Under the pieces are notes generated by a model. That model was not told the DNA's origin, did not search any database, and saw only the letters and a program-made list of their open reading frames with translations. Both the position numbers and the translations under genes were made by a program. 52,496 bases of DNA from positions 180,880 through 233,375 of the forward strand of contig NZ_JADMJL010000019.1 in assembly GCF_018780585.1 (NCBI RefSeq). Direction: 5' to 3'. Shown here piece after piece: positions 1 to 11,052 of this stretch (its first letter is position 1; every line of letters begins with the position of its first letter). This DNA comes from Methyloversatilis discipulorum. GTDB lineage: Bacteria > Pseudomonadota > Gammaproteobacteria > Burkholderiales > Rhodocyclaceae.

Positions 1-1
1 C

Positions 2-49
2 CGTCGCCGCTCGTCGGCCAAGCCTGCGACAGGCGGCGGAGAGGCCTGA
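2..49 (+). CDS. C-terminal tail of an upstream gene (possibly rluB)
   Basis: A short open frame enters from the left edge and reads RRRSSAKPATGGGEA before a TGA at 47-49. A basic, glycine-rich tail is compatible with the end of the 23S pseudouridine synthase RluB, which commonly precedes rimP in betaproteobacteria, but no catalytic region is visible. It could be chance; the identification rests mainly on neighbourhood. Confidence 0.3.
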   Translation, partial: RRRSSAKPATGGGEA

Positions 50-89
50 CGACATACCACCGTTGGGCGGGGCCGTCCATCCTTGCAGC

Positions 90-118
90 TTGAGGGGATG
101 GATGGCCTCTGTTACACT
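90..118 (+). promoter_or_regulatory. Sigma70-type promoter of the rimP-nusA-infB operon
   Basis: TTGAGG (90-95) and TACACT (113-118) are separated by 17 bp. The predicted start near 125 would give a leader of about 80 nt before rimP. The call rests on motif match and position only. Confidence 0.55.
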
Positions 119-155
119 CCTCGGCTTGTTGCGCTGGCCCGGCCGGCGTTTTTCG

Positions 156-177
156 ATGGGCGGTCAGCCCATTTTTT
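156..177 (+). terminator. Terminator-like hairpin in the rimP leader (possible attenuator)
   Basis: ATGGGC (156-161) pairs with GCCCAT (167-172) around a GGTCA loop, and a run of six T follows at 172-177. This is a canonical intrinsic-terminator shape. It lies between the predicted promoter and the rimP start, so it could end transcripts from upstream or attenuate the operon that encodes NusA. Confidence 0.6.
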
Positions 178-206
178 ATTTGTACATCCGGAAGTGTGTT
201 GCTGGG

Positions 207-659
207 ATGAGTGTTGCGGAACTGATCGAGCAGGCGGTAACTGGGCTCGGCTACGAATTCGTCGATCTTGAAACCTCGCCAAGAGGCCGTCTGCTGCGTG
301 TCTTCATTGACACCGACAAGGGCATCATGGTGGATGACTGCGTGACGGTGAGCAATCACCTGACCCGCCTTTTCATGGTCGAAAACGTCGATTACGACCG
401 TCTTGAAGTGTCCTCCCCGGGGCTTGATCGCCCGCTGCGCAAGACCGCCGACTTCGTTCGCTTCACCGGGCAGGAGGCGCAGCTGCGCCTGCGCGTGCCG
501 GTGGGCAATCAACGCAATTTCACCGGTCGACTGGCCGGCGTGGCCAACGACCGGCTCACCCTCGAGATCAAGGGCGAAGCCCACGAGTTCGAACTGTCGC
601 AGATCGAACGTGCCCGCCTGGTGCCGGACTTTGAACGCAAGCAGGAGTTGAAACGATGA
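207..659 (+). CDS. rimP: Ribosome maturation factor RimP
   Basis: RimP assists late maturation of the 30S subunit in the cytoplasm. The 150-residue product has the family N-terminal domain ([20 protein letters not shown], then [17 protein letters not shown]) and the characteristic [10 protein letters not shown] motif, followed by a small SH3-like C-terminal domain. The ATG at 207 matches the family start. The frame is open back to 63, but that extension would translate across the promoter and leader hairpin. The stop overlaps the nusA start (ATGA, 656-659), so the two are probably translationally coupled. Length and gene order are typical. Confidence 0.95.
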   Translation: MSVAELIEQAVTGLGYEFVDLETSPRGRLLRVFIDTDKGIMVDDCVTVSNHLTRLFMVENVDYDRLEVSSPGLDRPLRKTADFVRFTGQEAQLRLRVPVGNQRNFTGRLAGVANDRLTLEIKGEAHEFELSQIERARLVPDFERKQELKR

Positions 660-2128
660 GTCGCGAGATTCTGTTGCTGGTCGATGCACTGGCACGCGAA
701 AAGAATGTGTCCCGCGAAGTGGTTTTCGGCGCTCTCGAAACCGCACTGGCTTCGGCCACCAAGAAGCGCACCCATGACGACGCCGACGTGCGCGTGTCGA
801 TCGACCGCGAAACCGGCGAGTACGAAGCCTTCCGTCGCTGGCACGTGCTGCCGGACGAACTGGTCGAGAACGACGAGGCCGAGATCGGCCTGATCGACGC
901 CCGCGAGCAGATCGCCGACATCCAGGTCGACGACTACATCGAAGAAGCCCTGGAGCCGGTCGATTTCGGCCGCATCGGTGCGCAGGCCGCCAAGCAGGTC
1001 ATCCTGCAGCGCATCCGTGATGCCGAGCGCGAACAGATCCTGAACGACTTCCTTGAGCGCAAGGACCATCTGGTCACCGGCACCATCAAGCGCATCGAGC
1101 GCGGCAATGCCATCGTCGAAGTGGGCCGCCTGGAGGCGCTGCTGCCGCGCGAACACATCATTGCCCGCGAGAACCTGCGTGTCGGCGACCGCGTCAAGGC
1201 AGTGCTGCTGCGTGTCGATCGGCAGGCGCGTGGCCCGCAGATCATCCTGTCGCGTACCGCGCCCGAGTTCATCATGAAGCTGTTCGAGCTCGAAGTGCCG
1301 GAGATCGAAGACGGCCTCATCGAGATCAAGGGCGCCGCCCGTGACCCGGGCATCCGCGCCAAGATCGCTGTCAAGTCGAACGATCCGCGCGTCGATCCGC
1401 AAGGCACCTGCATCGGCATGCGTGGTTCGCGCGTGCAGGCGGTGACCAACGAACTGGGCGGCGAGCGCGTCGACATCATCCTGTGGTCGCCTGATCCGGC
1501 GCAGTTCGTCATCGGCGCGCTGGCGCCGGCCGAAGTCGCCTCCATCGTGGTGGATGAGGACGCACACAGCATGGACGTGGTGGTCAGCGAAGACAACCTC
1601 GCGATTGCCATCGGTCGCAGCGGCCAGAACGTGCGCCTCGCGTCCGAGCTGACCGGCTGGAAGATCAACCTGATGACGGTCGAGCAGTCGGCCGCCAAGT
1701 CCGACGCCGAGAACGCCGCCATCCGCCTGCTGTTCATGGCCAAGCTGGACGTGGATGAGGAAGTGGCGGACATCCTGATCGAGGAAGGCTTCTCGACGCT
1801 GGAGGAAGTGGCTTACGTGCCGCTGGCCGAAATGCTCGAGATCGAGGCGTTCGACGAAGATACGGTGAACGAACTGCGTACCCGCGCACGTAACGTGCTG
1901 CTGACCGAAGCCATCGTCGACGAAGAGCAGCTGGAGCAGGTCGATGATGCCCTGCTGGCGCTGGACGGCATGGACAAGCAGCTGGCGGCGCAGCTGGCGC
2001 GTGCCAATGTGCGCACGCGCGATGATCTGGCTGATCTCGCTGTTGATGAACTGGTCGAGATCGCCGGCATCGATGCTGCGCGCGCGACATCGCTGATCAC
2101 CACTGCGCGCGCGCACTGGTTTGAATAA
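656..2128 (+). CDS. nusA: Transcription termination/antitermination factor NusA
   Basis: NusA binds RNA polymerase and modulates pausing, termination and antitermination. The 490-residue product shows the N-terminal polymerase-binding domain ([20 protein letters not shown]), an S1 domain around residues 135-200 ([19 protein letters not shown]), two KH domains ([25 protein letters not shown]) and two C-terminal helix-hairpin-helix acidic repeats (about 365-425 and 440-490), as in E. coli. It starts within the last codons of rimP and is followed 11 bp later by infB. In E. coli NusA regulates its own operon, which is relevant to the hairpin in the rimP leader here. Confidence 0.97.
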   Translation: MSREILLLVDALAREKNVSREVVFGALETALASATKKRTHDDADVRVSIDRETGEYEAFRRWHVLPDELVENDEAEIGLIDAREQIADIQVDDYIEEALEPVDFGRIGAQAAKQVILQRIRDAEREQILNDFLERKDHLVTGTIKRIERGNAIVEVGRLEALLPREHIIARENLRVGDRVKAVLLRVDRQARGPQIILSRTAPEFIMKLFELEVPEIEDGLIEIKGAARDPGIRAKIAVKSNDPRVDPQGTCIGMRGSRVQAVTNELGGERVDIILWSPDPAQFVIGALAPAEVASIVVDEDAHSMDVVVSEDNLAIAIGRSGQNVRLASELTGWKINLMTVEQSAAKSDAENAAIRLLFMAKLDVDEEVADILIEEGFSTLEEVAYVPLAEMLEIEAFDEDTVNELRTRARNVLLTEAIVDEEQLEQVDDALLALDGMDKQLAAQLARANVRTRDDLADLAVDELVEIAGIDAARATSLITTARAHWFE

Positions 2129-2139
2129 TTGAGGATGGT

Positions 2140-4902
<2,763 letters not shown>

Positions 4903-4920
4903 GCCTGACGCCCACACGCA

Positions 4921-5292
4921 ATGGCCGAACGTTATGCACGCAGTGACCGAGTGTCGGAAGCGATCCGCCGAGAACTGGCTCAGCTGATCGCGACCGAACT
5001 GAAGGACCCGCGCGTCGGCATGGTGTCGCTGACCGCGGTTGAACTGACGCCGGACTATGCGCACGCCAAGATCTACTACAGCACGCTGGCCGAAGGCGAT
5101 GCGCAGAAGCTGATACACGAAGGTCTTGTGCGCGCGTCCGGCTTCCTGCGCCGGGAGATCGGTCGCCGCGTGCGCATACACACCACGCCGCAGCTGCACT
5201 TCGTGCATGATCAGACGATGGAACGTGCCGACCAGCTGTCTCGCCTGATCGACAAGGCCCTGCATTCCGGCCCCTCCACCGGCGAGGATTGA
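4921..5292 (+). CDS. rbfA: 30S ribosome-binding factor RbfA
   Basis: RbfA is a small KH-fold protein that binds immature 30S subunits near the 5' end of 16S rRNA and helps late processing and cold adaptation. The 123-residue product begins MAERYARSDRVSEAIRREL and contains the conserved ELKDPRVG and AKIYYSTL segments. It lies 18 bp after infB and one base before truB, inside the same operon. Length and order are typical of betaproteobacteria. Confidence 0.95.
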   Translation: MAERYARSDRVSEAIRRELAQLIATELKDPRVGMVSLTAVELTPDYAHAKIYYSTLAEGDAQKLIHEGLVRASGFLRREIGRRVRIHTTPQLHFVHDQTMERADQLSRLIDKALHSGPSTGED

Positions 5293-5293
5293 G

Positions 5294-6223
5294 TTGCAGC
5301 CACGCTCGCGCTGGAAGGCGATCAACGGTGTGCTGTTGCTCGACAAACCCATAGGTCTCAGTTCAAACGACGCGCTGCAGAAGGCGCGTCGTCTGTTTCA
5401 GGCCGCCCGTGCCGGGCACACCGGTACGCTCGATCCGCTGGCCAGTGGTCTGCTGCCGGTCTGCTTCGGCGAGGCGACCCGCTTTGCCGGGCTGATGCTG
5501 GATGCCGACAAGGAGTATGTCGCCCAGGTACGGCTCGGTGTGCGGACGACGACCGGGGACGCCGAAGGCGAGGTACTCGAAACCCGCACAGTCGAGATCG
5601 ACGAAGCTGCGCTGCGCCGCGCCGTCGATGCGCATACCGGCGACATCGAGCAGATTCCGCCGATGCACTCTGCGCTCAAGCACGCCGGCAAGCCGCTCTA
5701 CGAATACGCCCGCGCAGGCGAGACCATCGAGCGGGCGGTGCGCCATGTACGCATACACGAGATCGAACTGCTGGATGTCGCGCTGCCGTCATTCTCGATG
5801 CGCGTGCTGTGCAGCAAAGGTACCTACATCCGTATGCTGGCCGAAGACATCGGTGCGATGCTGGGCTGTGGTGCGCATCTGACCGGACTGCGCCGCACGC
5901 GCACCGGGCCCCTGCGGCTCGATCGTGCGGTGACGCTTGAGCAGATCGCCGCGCTCGACGAGGACGCGCGCGCGTCGCTGTTGTATCCCGCCGACATCCT
6001 GTTGCAGGACATGCCGCTCTGCCGGATTGCCGACGCGGATGCGCAGCGCCTGATCAACGGTCAGTCGGTGCCGCTTTCAGCGGTCGACACGGACATTGCG
6101 TTGCAAGAAGAAGGCGTGTTGCGCGCCTATGCCGGACCGGTTTTTCTCGGTCTGGTCGTTGTACGCGGCGCCCGCTTGCGGGTGAAGCGTCTGTTGCCAC
6201 AGGAAAGTGCGCAAAAGCCTTGA
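5294..6223 (+). CDS. truB: tRNA pseudouridine(55) synthase TruB
   Basis: TruB isomerises U55 in the T-loop of most tRNAs to pseudouridine. The 309-residue product has the catalytic motif GHTGTLDPLASGLLPVC with the nucleophilic Asp47. The RNA-binding segments PMHSALKHAGKPLYEYAR and CSKGTYIRMLAEDIG are also present, as is a C-terminal PUA-like region. The start is a TTG at 5294, one base after the rbfA stop; no in-frame ATG lies early enough to include the conserved INGVLLLDKPIGLSSN segment. This is the last gene before the separate rpsO promoter. Confidence 0.95.
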   Translation: MQPRSRWKAINGVLLLDKPIGLSSNDALQKARRLFQAARAGHTGTLDPLASGLLPVCFGEATRFAGLMLDADKEYVAQVRLGVRTTTGDAEGEVLETRTVEIDEAALRRAVDAHTGDIEQIPPMHSALKHAGKPLYEYARAGETIERAVRHVRIHEIELLDVALPSFSMRVLCSKGTYIRMLAEDIGAMLGCGAHLTGLRRTRTGPLRLDRAVTLEQIAALDEDARASLLYPADILLQDMPLCRIADADAQRLINGQSVPLSAVDTDIALQEEGVLRAYAGPVFLGLVVVRGARLRVKRLLPQESAQKP

Positions 6224-6230
6224 AATGGGC

Positions 6231-6258
6231 TTGAGATTGCGCAACTGTGGCGTATAAT
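6231..6258 (+). promoter_or_regulatory. Sigma70 promoter of rpsO
   Basis: TTGAGA (6231-6236), a 16-bp spacer and a perfect TATAAT (6253-6258) lie just after truB, 33 bp before the rpsO start. An unusual AT-rich island in this GC-rich sequence supports a real promoter. Confidence 0.8.
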
Positions 6259-6290
6259 TTTGGGTTTTCCAAACGAGAGAGTTTAGATCA

Positions 6291-6560
6291 ATGGCTATCG
6301 TTTCCGCCGACAAAGCCCGCATCGTGGCCGACTTCCAGCGCGCGGCCGGCGATACGGGGTCGCCCGAAGTTCAAGTCGCCCTGCTGACCGCACGCATCAA
6401 CGACCTGACCGGTCACTTCAAGGAACACGTCAAGGACCACCACTCGCGTCGTGGTCTGCTCAAGATGGTGAGCCAGCGTCGCAAGCTGCTCGACTACCTG
6501 AAGCGCACCAACGCCGACAGCTATCGTTCGCTGATCGGTCGCCTCGGTCTGCGCAAGTAA
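6291..6560 (+). CDS. rpsO: 30S ribosomal protein S15
   Basis: S15 is a primary 16S rRNA-binding protein at the central-domain junction and contributes to bridge B4 with the 50S subunit. The 89-residue product is the standard length and carries the family signatures [26 protein letters not shown]-like ([29 protein letters not shown]) and [12 protein letters not shown]. It has its own near-consensus promoter and is followed by a probable terminator before pnp, the usual rpsO-pnp pairing. In E. coli S15 represses its own translation through a leader structure; the leader here is only about 25 nt, and such a structure was not evident. Confidence 0.97.
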   Translation: MAIVSADKARIVADFQRAAGDTGSPEVQVALLTARINDLTGHFKEHVKDHHSRRGLLKMVSQRRKLLDYLKRTNADSYRSLIGRLGLRK

Positions 6561-6623
6561 TTGCATCCGCAGGCAATGTCCAGGCCTCCTGAGGCTTGAC
6601 ACCACATACCGGCGTGAGTCCTT

Positions 6624-6647
6624 GGCGGCTCCGCCGGTTTGTTTTTT
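6624..6647 (+). terminator. Probable terminator after rpsO
   Basis: A GC stem (GGCG-GCTC-CGCC, 6624-6635) is followed by a T-rich run (6638-6647), between the rpsO stop and the pnp start. Read-through to pnp is likely, as in other rpsO-pnp operons; no separate pnp promoter was obvious. Confidence 0.5.
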
Positions 6648-6695
6648 CTGGCGGGCGGACGATGCCCGTCACTTATCGAATCGAAAGGAATCGAC

Positions 6696-8810
6696 TTGCT
6701 TAACGCTACCCGCAAGGAATTCATGTTCGGCACCCAGAAAGTGGTGCTGGAAACCGGCGAGATCGCGCGTCAATCGAGCGGCGCCGTCATCGTAAACGTC
6801 GAAGAAACCGTCGTGCTGGCGACCGTCGTGGCCCAGAAGTCGGCAAAGGCCGGCCAGGATTTCTTCCCGCTCACCGTTGATTACGCAGAAAAGTTCTATG
6901 CCGCCGGCCGTATCCCCGGTGGTTTCTTCAAGCGCGAAGGCCGCCCGACCGAGAAGGAAACGCTGACCTCGCGCCTGATCGATCGCCCGATCCGCCCGCT
7001 GTTTCCCGAAGGCTTCTACAACGAAGTCCAAGTCATCGTTCAGGTGCTGTCGCTGAATCCGGAAGTCGATGCCGACATCCCGGCCATGATCGGTGCATCC
7101 GCCGCACTGGCGATCTCCGGCATCCCGTTCAGCGGTCCGATCGGCGCCGCTCGCGTGGGCTATATCGACGGTCAGTACATCGTGAACCCGACTGCCTCGC
7201 AGCTGAAGGACAGCAAGCTGAATCTGGTCGTCGCCGGCACCGAAGCAGCCGTGCTGATGGTCGAGTCGGAAGCGATGGAGCTGTCGGAAGAAGTCATGCT
7301 GGGCGCTGTGGTCTATGGCCACGAGCAGATGCAGGCCGCGATCAATGCGATCAATGAACTGGTCGAAGTCGCCGGCAAGCCGGAGTGGGACTGGCAGGCG
7401 CCGGCCCGCGACGAAGCGCTGTGGAACCGCATTTCCGAGCTGGCCGAAGCCAAGCTGCAGGATGCCTACCGCATCACCCAGAAGCAGGTGCGCAGCCAGA
7501 GCGTGAACGCCCTGCGCGACGAAGTGATCGCCGCTCTGACTGCCGACGCTGCGACGGCGCCGGACGTGAACACGATCAAGAACTACTTCTTCGACATGGA
7601 AGCGCGCATCGTGCGCAGCCGCATCCTGAACGGCGAGCCGCGCATCGACGGTCGCGACACGCGCACCGTGCGTCCGATCGCCATCCGCAACAGCGTGATG
7701 CCGCGCACCCACGGTTCGGCGCTGTTCACGCGCGGCGAAACGCAGGCGCTGGTCATCGCCACGCTGGGCACGGGTCGTGACGAGCAGATCATCGACGCGC
7801 TGGGCGGCGAGTACCGCGACCGCTTCATGCTTCACTACAACATGCCGCCGTTCGCCACCGGCGAAACCGGCCGTTTCGGCGCACCGAAGCGTCGCGAGAT
7901 CGGCCACGGCCGTCTGGCCAAGCGCGCGCTGCTCGCCGTGCTGCCGTCGCCGGAAGAGTTCAGCTACTCGATGCGCGTGGTGTCGGAAATTACCGAATCG
8001 AACGGTTCGTCGTCGATGGCTTCGGTGTGCGGCGGTTCGCTCGCACTGATGGACGCCGGCGTGCCGCTGAAGGCTCATGTCGCCGGCATCGCGATGGGCC
8101 TGATCAAGGACGGCAACCGTTTTGCCGTGCTGACCGACATCCTCGGCGACGAAGATCACCTCGGCGACATGGACTTCAAGGTGGCCGGTACCGACAGCGG
8201 CATCACCGCGCTGCAGATGGACATCAAGATCCAGGGCATCACCAAGGAAATCATGCAGGTTGCGCTGGCCCAGGCCCACGAAGCGCGCAAGCACATTCTC
8301 GGCATCATGCAGCAGTCGATGTCGGGCGCCCGTGAGGGCGTGTCGACCTACGCACCGCGCCTGTTGACGATGAAGATCAATCCGGAAAAGATCCGCGACG
8401 TGATCGGCAAAGGTGGTGCAGTGATCCGCGCGCTGACCGAAGAGACCGGTGCAACGATCGACATCGGCGACGACGGCACCATCACCATCGCATCGGTGAA
8501 TTCGGAAGCGGCCGAGCACGCCAAGCGCCGCATCGAGGCCATCACGGCCGAAGTGGAAGTGGGCAAGGTCTATGACGGCACGGTGCTGCGTCTGCTGGAC
8601 TTCGGTGCCATCGTCAGCGTGCTGCCGGGCAAGGATGGTCTGCTGCACATTTCGCAGATCGCCAACGAGCGCATCGCCAACGTTGCCGATCACCTGAAGG
8701 AAGGTCAGCAGGTGAAGGTGAAGGTGCTCGAGACCGACGAGAAGGGCCGCATCCGCCTGTCGATGAAGGCACTGCTGGCTGCGCCGGAGGCAAACGGCGA
8801 GCAGGGCTGA
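6696..8810 (+). CDS. pnp: Polyribonucleotide nucleotidyltransferase (PNPase)
   Basis: PNPase is a phosphorolytic 3'-5' exoribonuclease and degradosome component. The product shows two RNase PH-type domains (about 1-225 and 305-540), including [22 protein letters not shown] and [17 protein letters not shown]-like active-site segments. A KH domain ([20 protein letters not shown]) and an S1 domain ([21 protein letters not shown]) follow at the C terminus. I chose the TTG at 6696 (704 residues) because [21 protein letters not shown] aligns with the family N terminus and a GAAAGGAA ribosome site lies just upstream. The frame is open back to 6639, but that segment is the rpsO terminator. Confidence 0.95.
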   Translation: MLNATRKEFMFGTQKVVLETGEIARQSSGAVIVNVEETVVLATVVAQKSAKAGQDFFPLTVDYAEKFYAAGRIPGGFFKREGRPTEKETLTSRLIDRPIRPLFPEGFYNEVQVIVQVLSLNPEVDADIPAMIGASAALAISGIPFSGPIGAARVGYIDGQYIVNPTASQLKDSKLNLVVAGTEAAVLMVESEAMELSEEVMLGAVVYGHEQMQAAINAINELVEVAGKPEWDWQAPARDEALWNRISELAEAKLQDAYRITQKQVRSQSVNALRDEVIAALTADAATAPDVNTIKNYFFDMEARIVRSRILNGEPRIDGRDTRTVRPIAIRNSVMPRTHGSALFTRGETQALVIATLGTGRDEQIIDALGGEYRDRFMLHYNMPPFATGETGRFGAPKRREIGHGRLAKRALLAVLPSPEEFSYSMRVVSEITESNGSSSMASVCGGSLALMDAGVPLKAHVAGIAMGLIKDGNRFAVLTDILGDEDHLGDMDFKVAGTDSGITALQMDIKIQGITKEIMQVALAQAHEARKHILGIMQQSMSGAREGVSTYAPRLLTMKINPEKIRDVIGKGGAVIRALTEETGATIDIGDDGTITIASVNSEAAEHAKRRIEAITAEVEVGKVYDGTVLRLLDFGAIVSVLPGKDGLLHISQIANERIANVADHLKEGQQVKVKVLETDEKGRIRLSMKALLAAPEANGEQG

Positions 8811-8871
8811 TGTACTGCGGGGCGTCCGGCGAATTTCTTTGAAGATATTTCGCTGAAACGCTCTGCAGGCA

Positions 8872-8900
8872 TTGACCGCACCCCGGTCGGCCGGTAATAT
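8872..8900 (+). promoter_or_regulatory. Promoter of the tRNA Pro-Arg-His cluster
   Basis: TTGACC (8872-8877), a 17-bp spacer and TAATAT (8895-8900) stand 10 bp before the first tRNA. All three tRNAs lie on the same strand within 240 bp and are probably co-transcribed. Confidence 0.75.
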
Positions 8901-8910
8901 CTCGGCCTCT

Positions 8911-8987
8911 CGGGGTGTAGCGCAGCCCGGTAGCGCGCTTGCTTTGGGAGCAAGATGTCGGGGGTTCGAATCCCTCCACCCCGACCA
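8911..8987 (+). tRNA. tRNA-Pro (anticodon TGG)
   Basis: A 77-nt cloverleaf with encoded CCA. The acceptor CGGGGTG pairs with CACCCCG, the anticodon stem CTTGC/GCAAG encloses TTTGGGA with anticodon TGG at 8945-8947, and the T arm contains GGTTCGAATCC. Confidence 0.97.
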
Positions 8988-9016
8988 TAATCGGTCCGCA
9001 ACACCGTTCTTAGTAC

Positions 9017-9093
9017 CTGCCCGTAGCTCAACTGGATAGAGCAACGGCCTTCTAAGCCGTAGGTTGCGGGTTCGATTCCTGCCGGGCAGGCCA
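9017..9093 (+). tRNA. tRNA-Arg (anticodon TCT)
   Basis: A 77-nt cloverleaf with encoded CCA. The acceptor CTGCCCG pairs with CGGGCAG, the anticodon stem ACGGC/GCCGT encloses CTTCTAA with anticodon TCT at 9051-9053, and the T loop is TTCGATT. It reads AGA (and AGG by wobble), which are rare in this GC-rich genome. Confidence 0.97.
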
Positions 9094-9145
9094 GCAAAGG
9101 CCTGAGAGAGTTTCAAAGCGGTTGCCGTTTGGCAGTCGTCCCAGT

Positions 9146-9222
9146 GGTGGCTGTAGCTCAGTTGGTAGAGTCCTGGATTGTGATTCCAGTTGTCGTGGGT
9201 TCGAGTCCCATCAGCCACCCCA
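9146..9222 (+). tRNA. tRNA-His (anticodon GTG)
   Basis: A 77-nt tRNA including the extra 5' G(-1) characteristic of tRNA-His (9146) opposite the C discriminator, with encoded CCA. The anticodon stem CTGGA/TCCAG encloses TTGTGAT with anticodon GTG at 9180-9182. It is nearly identical to E. coli tRNA-His. Confidence 0.97.
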
Positions 9223-9320
9223 CCAAATTCCCCTGTTGTTGATTGTGCGAGTCCTTCGCGCCGGCATTCGCCGCGCGCGAGGCGCTCGTCGTCATGGCAT
9301 GTGCGGAGGCATCGCATCGT

Positions 9321-9357
9321 GCGGCGATGGCGGAGCGCACTCCCCGGCCATCGCCGC
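9321..9357 (-). terminator. Strong hairpin downstream of bacterioferritin
   Basis: A perfect 11-bp inverted repeat (GCGGCGATGGC, 9321-9331, and GCCATCGCCGC, 9347-9357) has a 15-nt loop that can itself pair GGAG/CTCC. It begins 10 bp beyond the bfr stop. There is no T-run on either side, so it may be a 3'-end stabiliser or a rho-assisted terminator. Confidence 0.5.
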
Positions 9358-9366
9358 CGTCGGCGT

Positions 9367-9834
9367 TCAGCCCGCAGCGCTCTGCAGGTAGTTCTGTTCA
9401 CCCATCAGCTTGATCAGGCGCAACTGCTGTTCCAGCCAGTGCGCGTGGTCCTCTTCGGTGTCCTTCAGCATCGGCAGCAGCAGATCGCGGGTGACGTAGT
9501 CCTGCTCCTTCTCGGTCAGCGCCATCACTTCGCGCAGGTGCTTCACGACGGAGATCTCGACCGCCAGATCGTTCTCGAAAATGCTGACGACGTCGTGTCC
9601 GACGTTCAGCGGGGCGGGCTTCATGTCGGGCGTACCGCTCAGCATCAGGATGCGGCGTATCAGCGCGTCGGCGTGGCCGGTCTCGTCATCCATTTCATGC
9701 GCGATACGCGCGGCGGCCTTACCGAAGCCCCACTCGTCGAGCATGCGCGAATGAATGAAGTACTGGTCGCGTGCCGCCAGTTCGTAGACCAAGAGCGCGT
9801 TCAGCGCGTCGAGGATGACCTGCTTTCCTTGCAT
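9367..9834 (-). CDS. bfr: Bacterioferritin, heme-ligand Met replaced
   Basis: A 24-mer-forming ferritin that oxidises and stores iron in the cytoplasm. The 155-residue product keeps the di-iron ferroxidase ligands: Glu18 (LLVYE), Glu51 and His54 (DDETGH), Glu93 (DLAVE) and the EEDH motif for the last Glu/His pair. In E. coli Bfr the residue after Glu51 is Met52, the axial heme ligand at the subunit interface. Here position 52 is Thr, so this subunit should not bind heme by itself. That pattern is known for alpha-type Bfr subunits that pair with a heme-binding partner, as in Neisseria. No partner is in the window. The start has a GTGAG-type ribosome site and lies 158 bp from the rdgC end. Confidence 0.93.
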   Translation of the reverse strand: MQGKQVILDALNALLVYELAARDQYFIHSRMLDEWGFGKAAARIAHEMDDETGHADALIRRILMLSGTPDMKPAPLNVGHDVVSIFENDLAVEISVVKHLREVMALTEKEQDYVTRDLLLPMLKDTEEDHAHWLEQQLRLIKLMGEQNYLQSAAG

Positions 9835-9992
9835 GGCTTATCTCACTTCCCGGATGTCCGGCGCATACGAAGATTGTTCGATGATGCGCCCATTCTGGCT
9901 TCTGTGCTGGGTTTGATGGCAACCGGCGAAATCGTGGCGCAAACCGTTTCCATTCGCAGTCGCCATGTCGGTCGTGCTTCGCGGCGGTGCAC

Positions 9993-10889
9993 TCAGTTCG
10001 ACGCGACGCCGCCCAGCGCTTCTTCGAGGTGATCGATCAGGCGGCTGACTTCGCCGGTCATCAGCGCGAAATCGGTGTCGAAACGCTCCGCTTCGTCGCC
10101 GCTGCCGTCGTCGTTCTCGGTCAGCACGTCCAGCGGCGTGACCCGTTTTACCGCGAGGTTCTCGGTCAGCGTGAATGAAACACGGTCCATCCAGCTCAGC
10201 GCTAGACGGGTGCACTGCTTGCCGGCTTCGATGTGACGGCGCAGGTCGTCCGCTTCGAGCGCGTGACGCACATAACGCACGGTGGCCTTGGATTGGGTGC
10301 TGGAGCGCAGTTCGGTGTCCTGGTCGATGCTGAAGCCGGCAGGCGCTTCGTCGGCGGCCAGCCACGAGGTCATCGCCGACACCGGTGACAGTGCGGTCTG
10401 CAGCGGGCGGGCCCCCAGTTGTTCGACGCACTCGTTCAGCAGCTGCATCACCTCGTCGCCCTTGGCGCTGGCGGCCGCGTCGACGACGATGCGGCCCTTG
10501 ACGGGATCGATCCACACCTGGGTGTCGCGCCAGATGGCGAAGGCGCGCGGCAGCAGTTCGTTGGTCACGCTGTCCTTCAGTTCGCGCATTTCCTTGCGGC
10601 CGGGCTTGTAGCCCTGCTTTTCCTCGATTTCCTGGGCACGGGCCTTGGCCACCTGATTGATGACGGTGGCCGGCAGCAGCTTCTTTTCGGTGCGCAGCGT
10701 GATCAGCATCTGGCCGCCGACCGCGTGCACCAGCGTGCCGTTGTCGCGCGGCGACATCCAGCCCATGCGCTGCATTTCCACGCTGCTGCCCGGCTGGAAA
10801 GCCTTGGCTGCGAGCTTTTCGTCGAGTTGCTCAGGGGCGAGTGCGAAGGGGGCGGTGAGACGGTAGATCTGCAGGTTCTTGAACCACAT
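9993..10889 (-). CDS. rdgC: Recombination-associated protein RdgC
   Basis: RdgC is a ring-shaped, non-specific double-strand DNA-binding protein that restrains RecA and influences recombination at stalled forks. The product of 298 residues begins [11 protein letters not shown], the family N terminus, and contains [22 protein letters not shown] and the central [25 protein letters not shown] segment. I chose the ATG at 10889; a TTG four codons upstream (10901) is also open. It is divergent from parE with about 160 bp between them. Confidence 0.93.
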   Translation of the reverse strand: MWFKNLQIYRLTAPFALAPEQLDEKLAAKAFQPGSSVEMQRMGWMSPRDNGTLVHAVGGQMLITLRTEKKLLPATVINQVAKARAQEIEEKQGYKPGRKEMRELKDSVTNELLPRAFAIWRDTQVWIDPVKGRIVVDAAASAKGDEVMQLLNECVEQLGARPLQTALSPVSAMTSWLAADEAPAGFSIDQDTELRSSTQSKATVRYVRHALEADDLRRHIEAGKQCTRLALSWMDRVSFTLTENLAVKRVTPLDVLTENDDGSGDEAERFDTDFALMTGEVSRLIDHLEEALGGVASN

Positions 10890-11052
10890 GGCGTCGGGCA
10901 AAAAGGGACGCAGTGTATATGAGTGGCTCAGGGCGGCAGGCGCTGCCGCGTCGGCGGGTGCATGTCAATATCGACGGCCGCGGCCCTCTCCGTGCACACT
11001 AGCGGCCTTCCGCGCGGCGCGTGCCGCGCTCCCGTTCCGCTGATTCACTCCG

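Noticed and set aside
63-206. An N-terminal extension of rimP.
   Set aside because: It runs through the predicted promoter and leader terminator, and RimP homologues start at the ATG at 207.
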